A DNA stretch of 54,166 bases from assembly GCA_900544965.1 (NCBI GenBank), contig UQXE01000009.1, positions 1 to 54,166 of the forward strand, given 5' to 3'. A program made the translations under genes and the position numbers. Below the pieces are notes generated by a model, which saw nothing but the letters and a program-made list of their open reading frames with translations, was not told where the DNA came from and made no database searches. This document shows, one piece after another, positions 9,675 to 17,625 of this stretch (positions within the stretch are counted from its first letter, which is position 1; each line of letters starts with the position of its first letter). Source of the stretch: an uncultured Eubacteriales bacterium (GTDB lineage: Bacteria > Bacillota > Clostridia > Christensenellales > CAG-138).

Positions 9675-10139
9675 CTATACGTCTGCGGTTTCAATGATAT
9701 CATAGTTCCACATTATATGCGCATCCTCTCCCGTATCCGAATAGTATCGTTTTCTGACGCCCTCCTTTTTAAATCCAAGGCTTTTATAAAGCGATTGGGC
9801 CGCAATGTTTCGCTCCCTAACCTCAAGGCTCATGCAGCTTGCTTTATTCTCAGCCGCAAGCTTCATCATGCTTTGCATAAGGATACGTGCAAGCCCTCTC
9901 CTTCTAAACTCCGGCTCTACCGCTATATTCGTTACATGAGCCTCGCCCAGATAAACCCACATCCCGCCGTAACCGACTATATTACCGTTGATCTCAATAA
10001 CAAGATAATGCGCAAACTTGTTTTTGAGTTCCTTATACAGCGACTCGTACGACCACGGAGTTATAAAGCATATGCGTTCTATCTCAGCTACTCTTGCTAC
10101 ATCAGGTCCCTTCATTGGACGTATGTCAAAACCGACCAT
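9675..10139 (-). CDS. rimI: Ribosomal protein S18-alanine N-acetyltransferase
   Basis: GNAT enzyme of the RimI family, which acetylates the N-terminal alanine of ribosomal protein S18. The product from ATG 10139 has 154 residues (MVGFDIRPMKGPDV). The IERICFITPWSYES N-terminal signature and the acetyl-CoA loop EFRRRGLARILMQ are typical, as are LEVRERNIAAQSLYKSLGF and VRKRYYSDTGEDAHIM at the end. The start is chosen for its GGAGGG ribosome site; an in-frame ATG at 10160 lacks one. It sits between tsaB and murI, and a tsaB-rimI pairing is common in bacteria. The tsaD partner is not in this window. Confidence 0.93.
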   Translation of the reverse strand: MVGFDIRPMKGPDVARVAEIERICFITPWSYESLYKELKNKFAHYLVIEINGNIVGYGGMWVYLGEAHVTNIAVEPEFRRRGLARILMQSMMKLAAENKASCMSLEVRERNIAAQSLYKSLGFKKEGVRKRYYSDTGEDAHIMWNYDIIETADV

Positions 10140-10162
10140 AAAATCCCTCCAGCTCACCAAAC

Positions 10163-10828
10163 CTATTTTAACTTTCTCTCGGCCTGCGATGGTCTAAGAT
10201 ACATAGGGGTTGCTTCGGTTAAACGGCCGCGTCTTCGGCCGAGCGCCCGATTTGCCGCCTTTATAACTGACCTGGCGTCCAGTTTGTTGAGCTCATCATC
10301 CAAAAAACGTGGGTTTACACAAACTTTTTTAATGGTCTGCCTATATTGCACTGCCCCAGTACCAATAAACAGCGTATCGGGAGGAATCTCCTTAAGAAAT
10401 TCGTTCACCTGCACGGCCGATGGATCCAGACTGCACTCCCCGCCCATGTATAACGCGGAATAACCATTGTCATTGCGCGCGTCGATAAGCGTGCATATGT
10501 TTCCGCAAAAGGGCAAGTCTGCGTTAAACGCAAGCGCCTCCAGGGAGCAAACCGGCACAATTTCCCTTCCATGCGTATATGCCATTGCGTTGGCTATGCA
10601 CACGCCTATTCTTACCCCTGTAAAGGAGCCTGGGCCTGAATCAACGGCATAGATGTCTATCATATCTGGAGTTATGCTGTTTGTCGCCATAAGCTCATCT
10701 ACCAGCGGTAATATCGTTTGAGAATGAGTCCCACTTGCCGTTTCAGCTGATTTTGAGAACAATTCACCGTCTACCATCAGCGCGGCGGAAGCCACAGAGG
10801 ATGAAGTGGAAATAGCAAGCATAATCAT
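10163..10828 (-). CDS. tsaB: tRNA threonylcarbamoyladenosine biosynthesis protein TsaB
   Basis: Inactive Kae1-like protein that scaffolds TsaD and TsaE in forming t6A at position 37 of ANN-decoding tRNAs. Visible marks are the ASKHA fold start MLAISTSSSVASAALM, the motif AVDSGPGSFTGVRIG, and the ALEALAFN-type stretch (CSLEALAFNADLPF). About 221 residues, normal for a full TsaB. The start at 10828 is supported by GAGGGA upstream; ATG 10822 is equally possible. It overlaps no neighbour after trimming and follows tsaE by 11 nt, so the genes are probably cotranscribed. Confidence 0.92.
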   Translation of the reverse strand: MIMLAISTSSSVASAALMVDGELFSKSAETASGTHSQTILPLVDELMATNSITPDMIDIYAVDSGPGSFTGVRIGVCIANAMAYTHGREIVPVCSLEALAFNADLPFCGNICTLIDARNDNGYSALYMGGECSLDPSAVQVNEFLKEIPPDTLFIGTGAVQYRQTIKKVCVNPRFLDDELNKLDARSVIKAANRALGRRRGRLTEATPMYLRPSQAERKLK

Positions 10829-10839
10829 AATCGTATCCC

Positions 10840-11307
10840 TCAAGCATTGATGTAAAGATTCTTAATTATCAGCTCATATTCACTGCCGCGAGAATCCAGC
10901 CTTACTACCCTTGGCTCGGCTCCGTTGCCTGTAATATGTATTTCAAGTCGATCTTCGGGCAGCGCATCCCGAACGTTTTCCGGCCATTCCATAATTATTA
11001 TACCATCACGGTTCAAATACTCGTCAAAACCAATAGCGTATAATTCATCAGAACCGCTAAGCCTGTATGCGTCAAAATGGAAAAATGGAACGCTAATGGT
11101 ATGTTCCCTTACTATAGTAAAGGTTGGACTCATAATGTCTCTGTGGTCCGCGCCCAATGACGATGCTATACCGCGAACCATCGTCGTCTTTCCAGCGCCC
11201 AATCCCCCATACATCGCCACAAACGCTCCTCGCGGCAAAAGCAAGCCCACGGCAGCTCCAAAGCCTATAGTATCCTCTTCGGATCGCAAAATAAAGGTTT
11301 TTTCCAT
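10840..11307 (-). CDS. tsaE: tRNA threonylcarbamoyladenosine biosynthesis ATPase TsaE
   Basis: P-loop ATPase of the t6A synthesis complex, 155 residues. The Walker A motif is GGLGAGKTT, followed by MVRGIASSLGA, the MSPTFTIVREH switch segment and the Walker-B-region FHFDAYRL; IIIMEWPENV is the conserved C-terminal signature. All key residues are present. Its ATG shares one base with the tgt stop (TGATG), which points to translational coupling. Confidence 0.95.
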   Translation of the reverse strand: MEKTFILRSEEDTIGFGAAVGLLLPRGAFVAMYGGLGAGKTTMVRGIASSLGADHRDIMSPTFTIVREHTISVPFFHFDAYRLSGSDELYAIGFDEYLNRDGIIIMEWPENVRDALPEDRLEIHITGNGAEPRVVRLDSRGSEYELIIKNLYINA

Positions 11308-12413
11308 CAGTTGAGCGCCCCGCTCTCCAATAGTTCATGATATAAGTCCAAAAGCTTATCCTCTAAGATAGCGCTTCTGATATCCTCCATCAATTTTAGG
11401 GTAAACCTAAGATTATGCATAGTTATAAGCTGAGCGGCCAAAATTTCCTTAGCCTTTATAAGATGCCGAATATAAGCCCTCGTAAAGTTAGCGCAAGCGT
11501 AGCAGTCGCACCCCTCTTCAATAGGGCTGTAATCCCTTTCAAATCCCGCGTTTCTGAGAGTTAGCTTGCCGTTTCTCGTGAATGCCAGGCCATTTCTAGC
11601 TGTCCGCGTCTGCAGGACGCAGTCAAACATGTCTATCCCTCTCATTACTCCCTCTATCAGGCAGTCAGGACTGCCCACTCCCATAAGATACCGAGGTTTA
11701 TTTACAGGCATGTGCGGCGCAAGCGTTTCAAGCATTTCATACATTATTGGTTTCGGCTCCCCAACCGACAGCCCTCCTATCCCGTAGCCTGGGAAGTCTA
11801 GATCGGTAATCGCCTTGGCGCTTTCCACACGAAGATCCCGATACATCCCCCCCTGTATAATGCCAAAGAGCGCCTGGTTCTCTCTATTGTGCGAATCCTT
11901 ACATCTCTTAGCCCATCTGTGAGTCCTTTTCATCGCCTCTATTGTGTACGCCCTGTCGCTTGGATAGGGCGCGCACTCGTCAAATGCCATGGCGATATCC
12001 GCGCCCAGCGCCTGCTCTATATCCATTACCATTTCTGGGGTGAAAAACAGCCTTCTCCCATCAATGTGAGAATGAAATTCTACCCCGTCCTCTTTTATCT
12101 TATTGATTCCCGCCAGGCTGAATACCTGGAATCCTCCGCTATCGGTCAATATGGGCCTGTCCCACCCCATAAACCGGTGCAGGCCGCCCGCCTCGCGTAC
12201 TATGTTATGCCCTGGTCTCAGATACAGATGATACGTGTTGCCAAGGATTATGGGCGCTTTAACCTCTACCAGGTCCCTTGGCGTCATTGCCTTTACCGTA
12301 GCCTGTGTTCCTACAGGCATGAAGCATGGCGTATCTATTATGCCATGTTCAGTATATATCCTACCAAGCCGTGCGTCCGTTTTGCCGCACGTTTTTAAAA
12401 GTTCATATCTCAA
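11307..12413 (-). CDS. tgt: tRNA-guanine transglycosylase
   Basis: Exchanges guanine-34 for the queuosine precursor in GUN-anticodon tRNAs. The 368-residue product has the (beta/alpha)8 TGT fold: PVGTQATVKAMTPRDL near the N-terminus, ILTDSGGFQVFSL with the substrate-binding aspartate, GIIQGGMYRDLR, GGLSVGEPK, then DMFDCVLQTRTARNGLAFT with the catalytic aspartate. The C-terminal zinc site is CDCYAC plus the later histidine (LITMHNLRF). Full length and intact. It is the first gene of the operon, with its promoter at 12485-12513. Confidence 0.96.
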   Translation of the reverse strand: MRYELLKTCGKTDARLGRIYTEHGIIDTPCFMPVGTQATVKAMTPRDLVEVKAPIILGNTYHLYLRPGHNIVREAGGLHRFMGWDRPILTDSGGFQVFSLAGINKIKEDGVEFHSHIDGRRLFFTPEMVMDIEQALGADIAMAFDECAPYPSDRAYTIEAMKRTHRWAKRCKDSHNRENQALFGIIQGGMYRDLRVESAKAITDLDFPGYGIGGLSVGEPKPIMYEMLETLAPHMPVNKPRYLMGVGSPDCLIEGVMRGIDMFDCVLQTRTARNGLAFTRNGKLTLRNAGFERDYSPIEEGCDCYACANFTRAYIRHLIKAKEILAAQLITMHNLRFTLKLMEDIRSAILEDKLLDLYHELLESGALN

Positions 12414-12484
12414 ACGTATTTTCTCCTATTATGCACTAGGCGCTTGCGAATTAAGATACCGAAATACGCCTCATTTAGCAAATT

Positions 12485-12513
12485 ATTATATCAGCTTGCG
12501 CACAGTACCGCAA
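12485..12513 (-). promoter_or_regulatory. Promoter of the tgt-tsaE-tsaB-rimI-murI operon
   Basis: Minus-strand -35 TTGCGG (12513-12508), 17-nt spacer, perfect -10 TATAAT (12490-12485), about 70 nt upstream of the tgt ATG. Confidence 0.72.
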
Positions 12514-12650
12514 GAGTTTTAAAATTCAATTATATATTAATAGTGCAGGATTACAATACAATATTGGACAGAAGAAAAGAGGGATTTGACCAAACGGTTG
12601 TTTTAGGTTTATGAAGACAGACAATAGCCGAAAGGAGATTCAAATCCTCC

Positions 12651-12824
12651 ATGACAAAGGTAACACAGAACATAAAGTACCCACAAGCCCTTGTTTGCTG
12701 CGCTCTGAAATTTGACGTAACCAAAGCGCGGAGGAAATATAAGCGTCCACGCTCAACCGTTTGCTTCCGGCTGTCAAGGCACGGCAGTACGATCGGGTGC
12801 AGGTTTGTCCAGCATCAAACCTAG
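12651..12824 (+). pseudogene. Remnant of an IS transposase N-terminus (HTH region)
   Basis: A 57-codon frame (MTKVTQNIKYPQALV...ARRKYKRPRSTVCFRLSRHG) that ends in TAG. The pattern of a short basic helix, then AxRKYxRxRSxxxxxLxRxDGxI, resembles the first 50 residues of IS3/IS481-type transposases, with several non-consensus changes; the catalytic DDE part is absent. I read it as a decayed insertion sequence. The rest of the 12414-12942 gap holds the tgt promoter and a possible extended -10 (TGGTATACT, 12903-12911) for the next gene. Confidence 0.5.
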
Positions 12825-12942
12825 AATTTTAGCATGCAATTCTATTTAAATGTCTGCATGGTAAATAAAATTCATTATGAATTACACAGGCAATTCCATT
12901 TATGGTATACTGGGTTTTATAAAATTTGTTTGGAGGTTTCAA

Positions 12943-13392
12943 ATGTTACCTTTTGACATTCGCCCAGCAACACCGCTTGATAAAGAATTCGTTTACGGCG
13001 TTAAAAAGGAAGCGATTTCACAATACTTTGAATCGACTAATTGGAATGAAGAGGAACGGCGCGGATCTTTTGAAGAGAATTTCAGCGTGGATACCTGCTC
13101 CATAATTATGGTTATGGGTATATCAGTAGGTTTTGTAATCATCCAGGAATCTATGGATTGGCTGCGGATAACGGATATATATCTTGCTCCGCCTGCAAGG
13201 AATAAGGGAATAGGCACCGGTGTAATTGAAGACATAACCGATTTTGCGAGGTGGCATGGGAAGCCGGTATATATCAGCTGCTTCAAAGCAAATGATGGCG
13301 CGCGCCGTTTTATTGAGAGGCTGGGATTTAAAATTTTAGACAAAACGGATTTGAATTATGAGTTCATACTAAAACCGACGGACGAGGAGTAG
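12943..13392 (+). CDS. GNAT family N-acetyltransferase
   Basis: A 149-residue acetyltransferase starting MLPFDIRPATPLDKEFVYG. The acetyl-CoA-binding loop is PPARNKGIGTGVIED and the C-terminal strand is DGARRFIERLGFKILDKT, both typical of Acetyltransf_1. The start at 12943 is set by TGGAGG 6-11 nt upstream; an in-frame ATG at 12877 lacks a ribosome site. The acceptor is unknown. It is 3 nt from the next gene and surely cotranscribed with it. A TGGTATACT extended -10 about 35 nt upstream is the probable promoter. Confidence 0.86.
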   Translation: MLPFDIRPATPLDKEFVYGVKKEAISQYFESTNWNEEERRGSFEENFSVDTCSIIMVMGISVGFVIIQESMDWLRITDIYLAPPARNKGIGTGVIEDITDFARWHGKPVYISCFKANDGARRFIERLGFKILDKTDLNYEFILKPTDEE

Positions 13393-13395
13393 ACG

Positions 13396-14430
13396 ATGGT
13401 CGTACTGTTAGTCGTTGCAGGCATATTTCTGTTGTTCTTTTGCGCTTCAATATTCATTTATGAAAAGGTGTTCAAGAGACGCACCGACATACCGGAATCG
13501 GTATTCGAACCGTCATTCAACGATATTCCTAACTTGGCAAGGAGGCCGGTGCAGTTTAAGAACAAGCGGATGAAAGCGCTTAAAGGATATATATATTACA
13601 GCAATTATGGCCCACCTGCTGATGGCGTGATCGTACTCGTTCACGGCTTTGGCACAACGCATATGGATTATCTTCATCTTATAGAATGGTTTATTAAAAG
13701 CGGTTTTGCCGTATTTTCATATGACAATACGGGCTGTGGGGAGAGCGAAGGAAGCTCTATGAGCGGCCTTCCTAATGCCGTACACGACCTTGAATGCGCA
13801 ATAGAATGTATTAGACAGGATTCTGAGCTTGGCACACTGCCCCTGTTTATGTTCGGCCACAGCTGGGGCGCCTATGCGGTAACATCGGCGTTAGCGCATA
13901 TAGGCGGCGTAACGGCGGTAGTTGGATGCTGTGGCTTTAACACTTCACTTGATATGCTTAAATGTTATTCTACCGCTTTTTCCGGTAAAATCGGTCTTTT
14001 GATAATACCGTTCGCCGCTCTATATGAACGTCTTAAATTTGGCCGCTATGCAGGTATTTCCGGCGCCTCTGGCGTTTTGAACTCCAATGCCGGCGTATTG
14101 CTTATTCACAGCAAGGATGATACGGTAGTTCCATATAAGCACAGCGTCGCCGCACACGTTAAGCCATTTATAAAGTCTTACAGCCGCGTTATTATAAAGC
14201 TGTACAGCAATCGCGGTCATAATGTGTTTCGATCTGACGCGTCGATTGCATACAGGGCTGAAATAGTAGGTGAACAGATGAAGCTTAGAAAACGCTATGG
14301 TAACAACATTCCAAAAAAGGTTTGTGACGAATATATAAAGGGTATCGATAAACGCTTGCTTTCAGAGCTTAAAGTTGATTTGATGAAGGAGATGACCACG
14401 TTTTTCACCAGTTCATTAGAGCGATTTTAA
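13396..14430 (+). CDS. Membrane-anchored alpha/beta hydrolase
   Basis: A 344-residue serine hydrolase. Residues 1-21 are one N-terminal membrane helix followed by KVFKRR, so the catalytic domain is probably anchored at the membrane; its side cannot be told surely. The fold shows the oxyanion-region VLVHGFGTTHMDY, the nucleophile elbow FGHSWGAY, an acid in HSKDDTVVPY and the histidine in SNRGHNVF. Such proteins (Hydrolase_4/monoglyceride-lipase-like) cleave esters or lipids; the substrate is unknown. It is translated right after the GNAT gene and ends at a strong hairpin. Confidence 0.85.
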   Translation: MVVLLVVAGIFLLFFCASIFIYEKVFKRRTDIPESVFEPSFNDIPNLARRPVQFKNKRMKALKGYIYYSNYGPPADGVIVLVHGFGTTHMDYLHLIEWFIKSGFAVFSYDNTGCGESEGSSMSGLPNAVHDLECAIECIRQDSELGTLPLFMFGHSWGAYAVTSALAHIGGVTAVVGCCGFNTSLDMLKCYSTAFSGKIGLLIIPFAALYERLKFGRYAGISGASGVLNSNAGVLLIHSKDDTVVPYKHSVAAHVKPFIKSYSRVIIKLYSNRGHNVFRSDASIAYRAEIVGEQMKLRKRYGNNIPKKVCDEYIKGIDKRLLSELKVDLMKEMTTFFTSSLERF

Positions 14431-14450
14431 GCTCTTTATTCGAAAACAGC

Positions 14451-14484
14451 AAAGGTCCTTTTCTAAACAATGAAAAGGACCTTT
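14451..14484. terminator. Bidirectional hairpin terminator
   Basis: A perfect 13-bp stem (14451-14463 with 14472-14484) and an 8-nt loop between two converging genes (alpha/beta hydrolase and zinc-ribbon protein). The stem ends carry AAA/TTT, so each strand has a short U-run at the 3' foot. Confidence 0.8.
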
Positions 14485-14501
14485 AATCCATTAAAGGAAA
14501 A

Positions 14502-15002
14502 TTACTTGAATATTTTGATGCCTCCGACAATAGGAAGTTCCTTTGCCTGGCTGTTTGCGGCATTTATAATACCGATGATTGACAGCACGACCGGCGCAAT
14601 CCATATAAGCGACAGTATTGTGCTAAACATATACCCCAATACACCGTTGATTGCATACATAATAGTCGTTATTATAATATTAGCCACGCACCAGATAGCC
14701 TCAAGTATAAAGAGGTTAAATCCCTGCTTTGCATGGAATTGCGCAAACTCTGAATCTTTTGAAGCGAATAATGGTATCAGGCATAGTATTGATATATATG
14801 AAATAATCGCCATACCCTTATTTTTTTCTATATCATCGCTTGAAAACTCGTTGGTAATGTCGGGAGTATCGAAAACCGCATTTCCGGACCGCCCCCCTTC
14901 CCCCTTCTCCTTATTTTGTTCATTATAGACGGGCTGACCGCATGAGGGACAGAATCTGGCGCTATCCTCAAGCTTCACGCCGCACTTACTGCAAAATGCC
15001 AT
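14502..15002 (-). CDS. Zinc-ribbon plus DUF4870/Tic20-like membrane protein
   Basis: A 166-residue protein that begins with a zinc ribbon: MAFCSKCGVKLEDSARFCPSCG gives a CxxC-x12-CxxC set. After a polar linker rich in E/N/D come three to four hydrophobic segments with FHAKQGFNLFILEAIW, the mark of the DUF4870/Tic20 family. Its role is unknown; homologues are often called zinc-ribbon domain-containing membrane proteins. The ribosome site is AGGAGGT. It lies next to a second zinc-ribbon protein with the same N-terminal design. Confidence 0.85.
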   Translation of the reverse strand: MAFCSKCGVKLEDSARFCPSCGQPVYNEQNKEKGEGGRSGNAVFDTPDITNEFSSDDIEKNKGMAIISYISILCLIPLFASKDSEFAQFHAKQGFNLFILEAIWCVANIIITTIMYAINGVLGYMFSTILSLIWIAPVVLSIIGIINAANSQAKELPIVGGIKIFK

Positions 15003-15044
15003 AGATGTTACCTCCTAAAGTATTATATAATTTCATAATTCCAA

Positions 15045-15073
15045 TCTATAGTATAATTATGTCGTTAGATCAA
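15045..15073 (-). promoter_or_regulatory. Probable promoter of the first zinc-ribbon gene
   Basis: Minus-strand TTGATC (15073-15068), 17-nt spacer, TATAGA (15050-15045), in the gap between the two zinc-ribbon genes. It suggests they are separate transcripts or that this gene has its own second start. Confidence 0.5.
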
Positions 15074-15107
15074 AAAAGCCGCGGCGGCGACTTCCTTGCC
15101 GGCAATC

Positions 15108-15623
15108 CTAACTAAGCAGAGGAAGCAGTCCATTAAGCAGATCCATGCCGAATCTGCTTATATAACTTACAATCAACATTCCCAATATAATGAACAGTAC
15201 GATATAAACAACCATCATAATAAGCGACGCTCTTGCGTAATTTCTCGTGTTCGGGTTTTTGGCCCCTCCGCATGCCCATACAATTAAGAGGATAAGGTTT
15301 ACTACCGGTATCATCATGAGAAACGCTATACCGATAAATGCGCCCACGCTGAGAGGCTCATATCTTGTTTCCTTTACAGGTGGGTTGAATGTATTCCCCG
15401 CTCCAGCGCCATTAGGCGGCATATTACGGGCTGCCTGATTGTTGCTGTTGTCACCCCTTGGTGGTGCTGGGGCGTTAGCCGGCTGAGTCCGGACGTCTTT
15501 AAGCGGTTCAGAAGAACGCTCGCCTGGTTTGTCGGTCCTTCCGTTTGATATAACAGCTCCGCATAAGGTGCAAAATTTTGTCCCCTCAGCAAGTCGAGTT
15601 CCACACTTGGTACAAAACGCCAT
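15108..15623 (-). CDS. Zinc-ribbon membrane protein with proline-rich linker
   Basis: 171 residues: zinc ribbon MAFCTKCGTRLAEGTKFCTLCG, then a Pro/Asn-rich linker to about residue 85, then two hydrophobic helices (IGIAFLMMIPVVNLILLIVWA and SLIMMVVYIVLFIILGMLIV). The N-terminal ribbon is nearly the same as in the downstream gene, but the membrane part differs. Function unknown. Start supported by TTGGAGG. Confidence 0.83.
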   Translation of the reverse strand: MAFCTKCGTRLAEGTKFCTLCGAVISNGRTDKPGERSSEPLKDVRTQPANAPAPPRGDNSNNQAARNMPPNGAGAGNTFNPPVKETRYEPLSVGAFIGIAFLMMIPVVNLILLIVWACGGAKNPNTRNYARASLIMMVVYIVLFIILGMLIVSYISRFGMDLLNGLLPLLS

Positions 15624-15694
15624 AAATTTCCTCCAAAACCTTAATAAATATAATCTTTTTTGCCCTTTAATCGTCCTTTTAAAAATCCAATATA

Positions 15695-15723
15695 AGTATA
15701 TAACGGCAATTCCCGCTTTTCAA
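15695..15723 (-). promoter_or_regulatory. Promoter of the second zinc-ribbon gene
   Basis: TTGAAA (15723-15718), 17-nt spacer, TATACT (15700-15695) on the minus strand, about 75 nt upstream of the start codon. Confidence 0.65.
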
Positions 15724-15858
15724 CATACGCTTTGAAAATTAACTTTTATTTTAAGATTTATTCTATTGGCGTTTCTGCCGTTTTTACTTTTGGGCTCCAT
15801 AACTTGTATGCTTTGTGGTATGATATAGGTACATACCAGAAAGGTTTTTGAAATAATT

Positions 15859-17526
15859 ATGGCATACCAGGCATTATACCGTAAATACCGCCCCAGGACA
15901 TTCGATGACGTCATTGGGCAGGAGCATATAACAACCGTACTTAAAAATCAAATTTTGTCAGGACATGTTGCGCATGCGTACCTTTTCTGTGGAACGCGCG
16001 GTACGGGAAAAACCAGCACCGCGAAAATACTCGCAAGAGCAGTAAACTGTATTTCCTCTACGGATGGGAACCCATGCGAAAAATGCGGTAATTGTATTAT
16101 AGGCGACAATGAAAGCATAGATATCGTAGAGCTCGACGCCGCTTCCAACAACGGTGTAGCGGACGTTCGCATGCTTATGGACAAGGCCTCTTTCCTTCCC
16201 CTCCGCCTGAAGACCAAGGTGTACATAATCGACGAAGCGCATATGCTCTCCACCCCCGCGTTTAACGCCCTGCTAAAAACGCTTGAGGAGCCTCCGCAAC
16301 ATGTAATGTTTATCCTTGCTACAACGGAACCTCAGAAACTGCCGGCTACCATTATATCGCGCTGTCAAAGGTTTGACTTTAAGCGTATTTCGGCTTTTGA
16401 TATAGTAAAACGCCTTAAAATCGTTCTTAAAGACGCTGAATCACATATTTCTGATGATGGCCTGCTTGCCATTGCACGGGCGGCCGACGGCTCAATGCGC
16501 GATGCGCTGAGCCTTTCAGACCAGTGCATATCCTTTTGCGGCAGGGACGTAAGCACGGAAATGGTATACAGCGTTCTCGGAAGCGCCGATACTGGCTGCA
16601 TTTTTTCCATTGCGGATGCTGTTATAGATTCCGACACGCAAAAAGCTATGCGCCAACTGAACGAAATAGTGTTATCCGGACGCGATCTAAGCGTATTTGT
16701 CCATGATTTAGCCTCGCATATGAGGGCATTATTGATGGCTAAGCTATGTGGAAGCTGCTGCGATATGCTCGACTGCACCGAAGAGGTCATGAAAAGCTAT
16801 ATCGCTCAATCGCAGCGTTGTACTGTTGAGCGGCTTGTACGCGTGATTGAACTTTTGCTCAAAACGCAAAGTGATATGAGATGGCTTACGCTTCCAAGAG
16901 TTTTGATTGAAAATACGCTTGTTATTGCATGTCTGCCTGAGGAGTGCTCGGATATTTTATCGCTGTTGGACAGGGTGTCCGGCCTTGAAGCGCGGATAAA
17001 CGGCAGCCTCCATGGAGCGTCATATACGCGTGAGTCCGGAGACAGCCGCCTAGAGGACAGAATCGTCAATATTGAAAAGATGCTATCTGGATCCTTTACT
17101 CGTCTCAATCCCTTGGATTTAAGCGGCGACGAGACTGATTTATCTGAAGGGCTTGAGCCTACAGCTATTATCGAACAGGCTGAGTATAAAGTAAAGATGG
17201 GAGAAAACCTGGACGAGGCTACGCGTAACAGGCTTAAGGATACCGTGAATAAGCTTATGGATGAACTCAAGGGCTCCGTTCCCATAGCGTGGCCCATACT
17301 TATGCAGCGCAAATCAGCCTGGTTTGAAGACGGTTATCTGAAGATTGGATTTACTCAAAGCGGTTTCGTTGACCAGCTGAATACGGCGAATCTAAAAAAT
17401 GAAGTAGCTCAGGCGCTAAAGAGGATAGATCCGACGCTAAAATTGGGTTTTGTCCACTTGCGCTATCAGGAAGATTTTTCTGAGCTCAACAACCTATTTG
17501 GAAATATGCTTGACTTTGAGGAATAG
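15859..17526 (+). CDS. dnaX: DNA polymerase III subunit gamma/tau
   Basis: Clamp-loader ATPase of the replicative polymerase, 555 residues. The start MAYQALYRKYRPRTFDDVIGQ is diagnostic. Walker A is CGTRGTGKTSTAK, the zinc module is CEKCGNC with the upstream cysteine, Walker B is VYIIDEAHML, the sensor-1 region ATTEPQKLPATIISRCQRF has the arginine finger SRC, and domain III follows. The tau-type tail is short and ends with a DnaX_III-like fold (KSAWFEDGYLKIGFTQSGF). I see no slippery A-rich frameshift site. A TGGTATGAT extended -10 lies at 15816-15824. The usual ybaB-recR neighbours are absent downstream. Confidence 0.96.
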   Translation: MAYQALYRKYRPRTFDDVIGQEHITTVLKNQILSGHVAHAYLFCGTRGTGKTSTAKILARAVNCISSTDGNPCEKCGNCIIGDNESIDIVELDAASNNGVADVRMLMDKASFLPLRLKTKVYIIDEAHMLSTPAFNALLKTLEEPPQHVMFILATTEPQKLPATIISRCQRFDFKRISAFDIVKRLKIVLKDAESHISDDGLLAIARAADGSMRDALSLSDQCISFCGRDVSTEMVYSVLGSADTGCIFSIADAVIDSDTQKAMRQLNEIVLSGRDLSVFVHDLASHMRALLMAKLCGSCCDMLDCTEEVMKSYIAQSQRCTVERLVRVIELLLKTQSDMRWLTLPRVLIENTLVIACLPEECSDILSLLDRVSGLEARINGSLHGASYTRESGDSRLEDRIVNIEKMLSGSFTRLNPLDLSGDETDLSEGLEPTAIIEQAEYKVKMGENLDEATRNRLKDTVNKLMDELKGSVPIAWPILMQRKSAWFEDGYLKIGFTQSGFVDQLNTANLKNEVAQALKRIDPTLKLGFVHLRYQEDFSELNNLFGNMLDFEE

Positions 17527-17567
17527 TAAAAAATCAGAAGGGGATACAGATACGGTAAACCCGGCAA

Positions 17568-17607
17568 AAAGTTACGGGACGGTAGCTAGCCACCGTCCCG
17601 TAACTTT
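17568..17607. terminator. Strong bidirectional terminator after dnaX
   Basis: A perfect 16-bp stem (17568-17583 with 17592-17607), 8-nt loop, flanked by AAAAA on one side and TTTATTTTCC on the other. It separates the converging dnaX and ABC exporter genes. Confidence 0.9.
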
Positions 17608-17625
17608 ATTTTCCCAGAAATAGTA

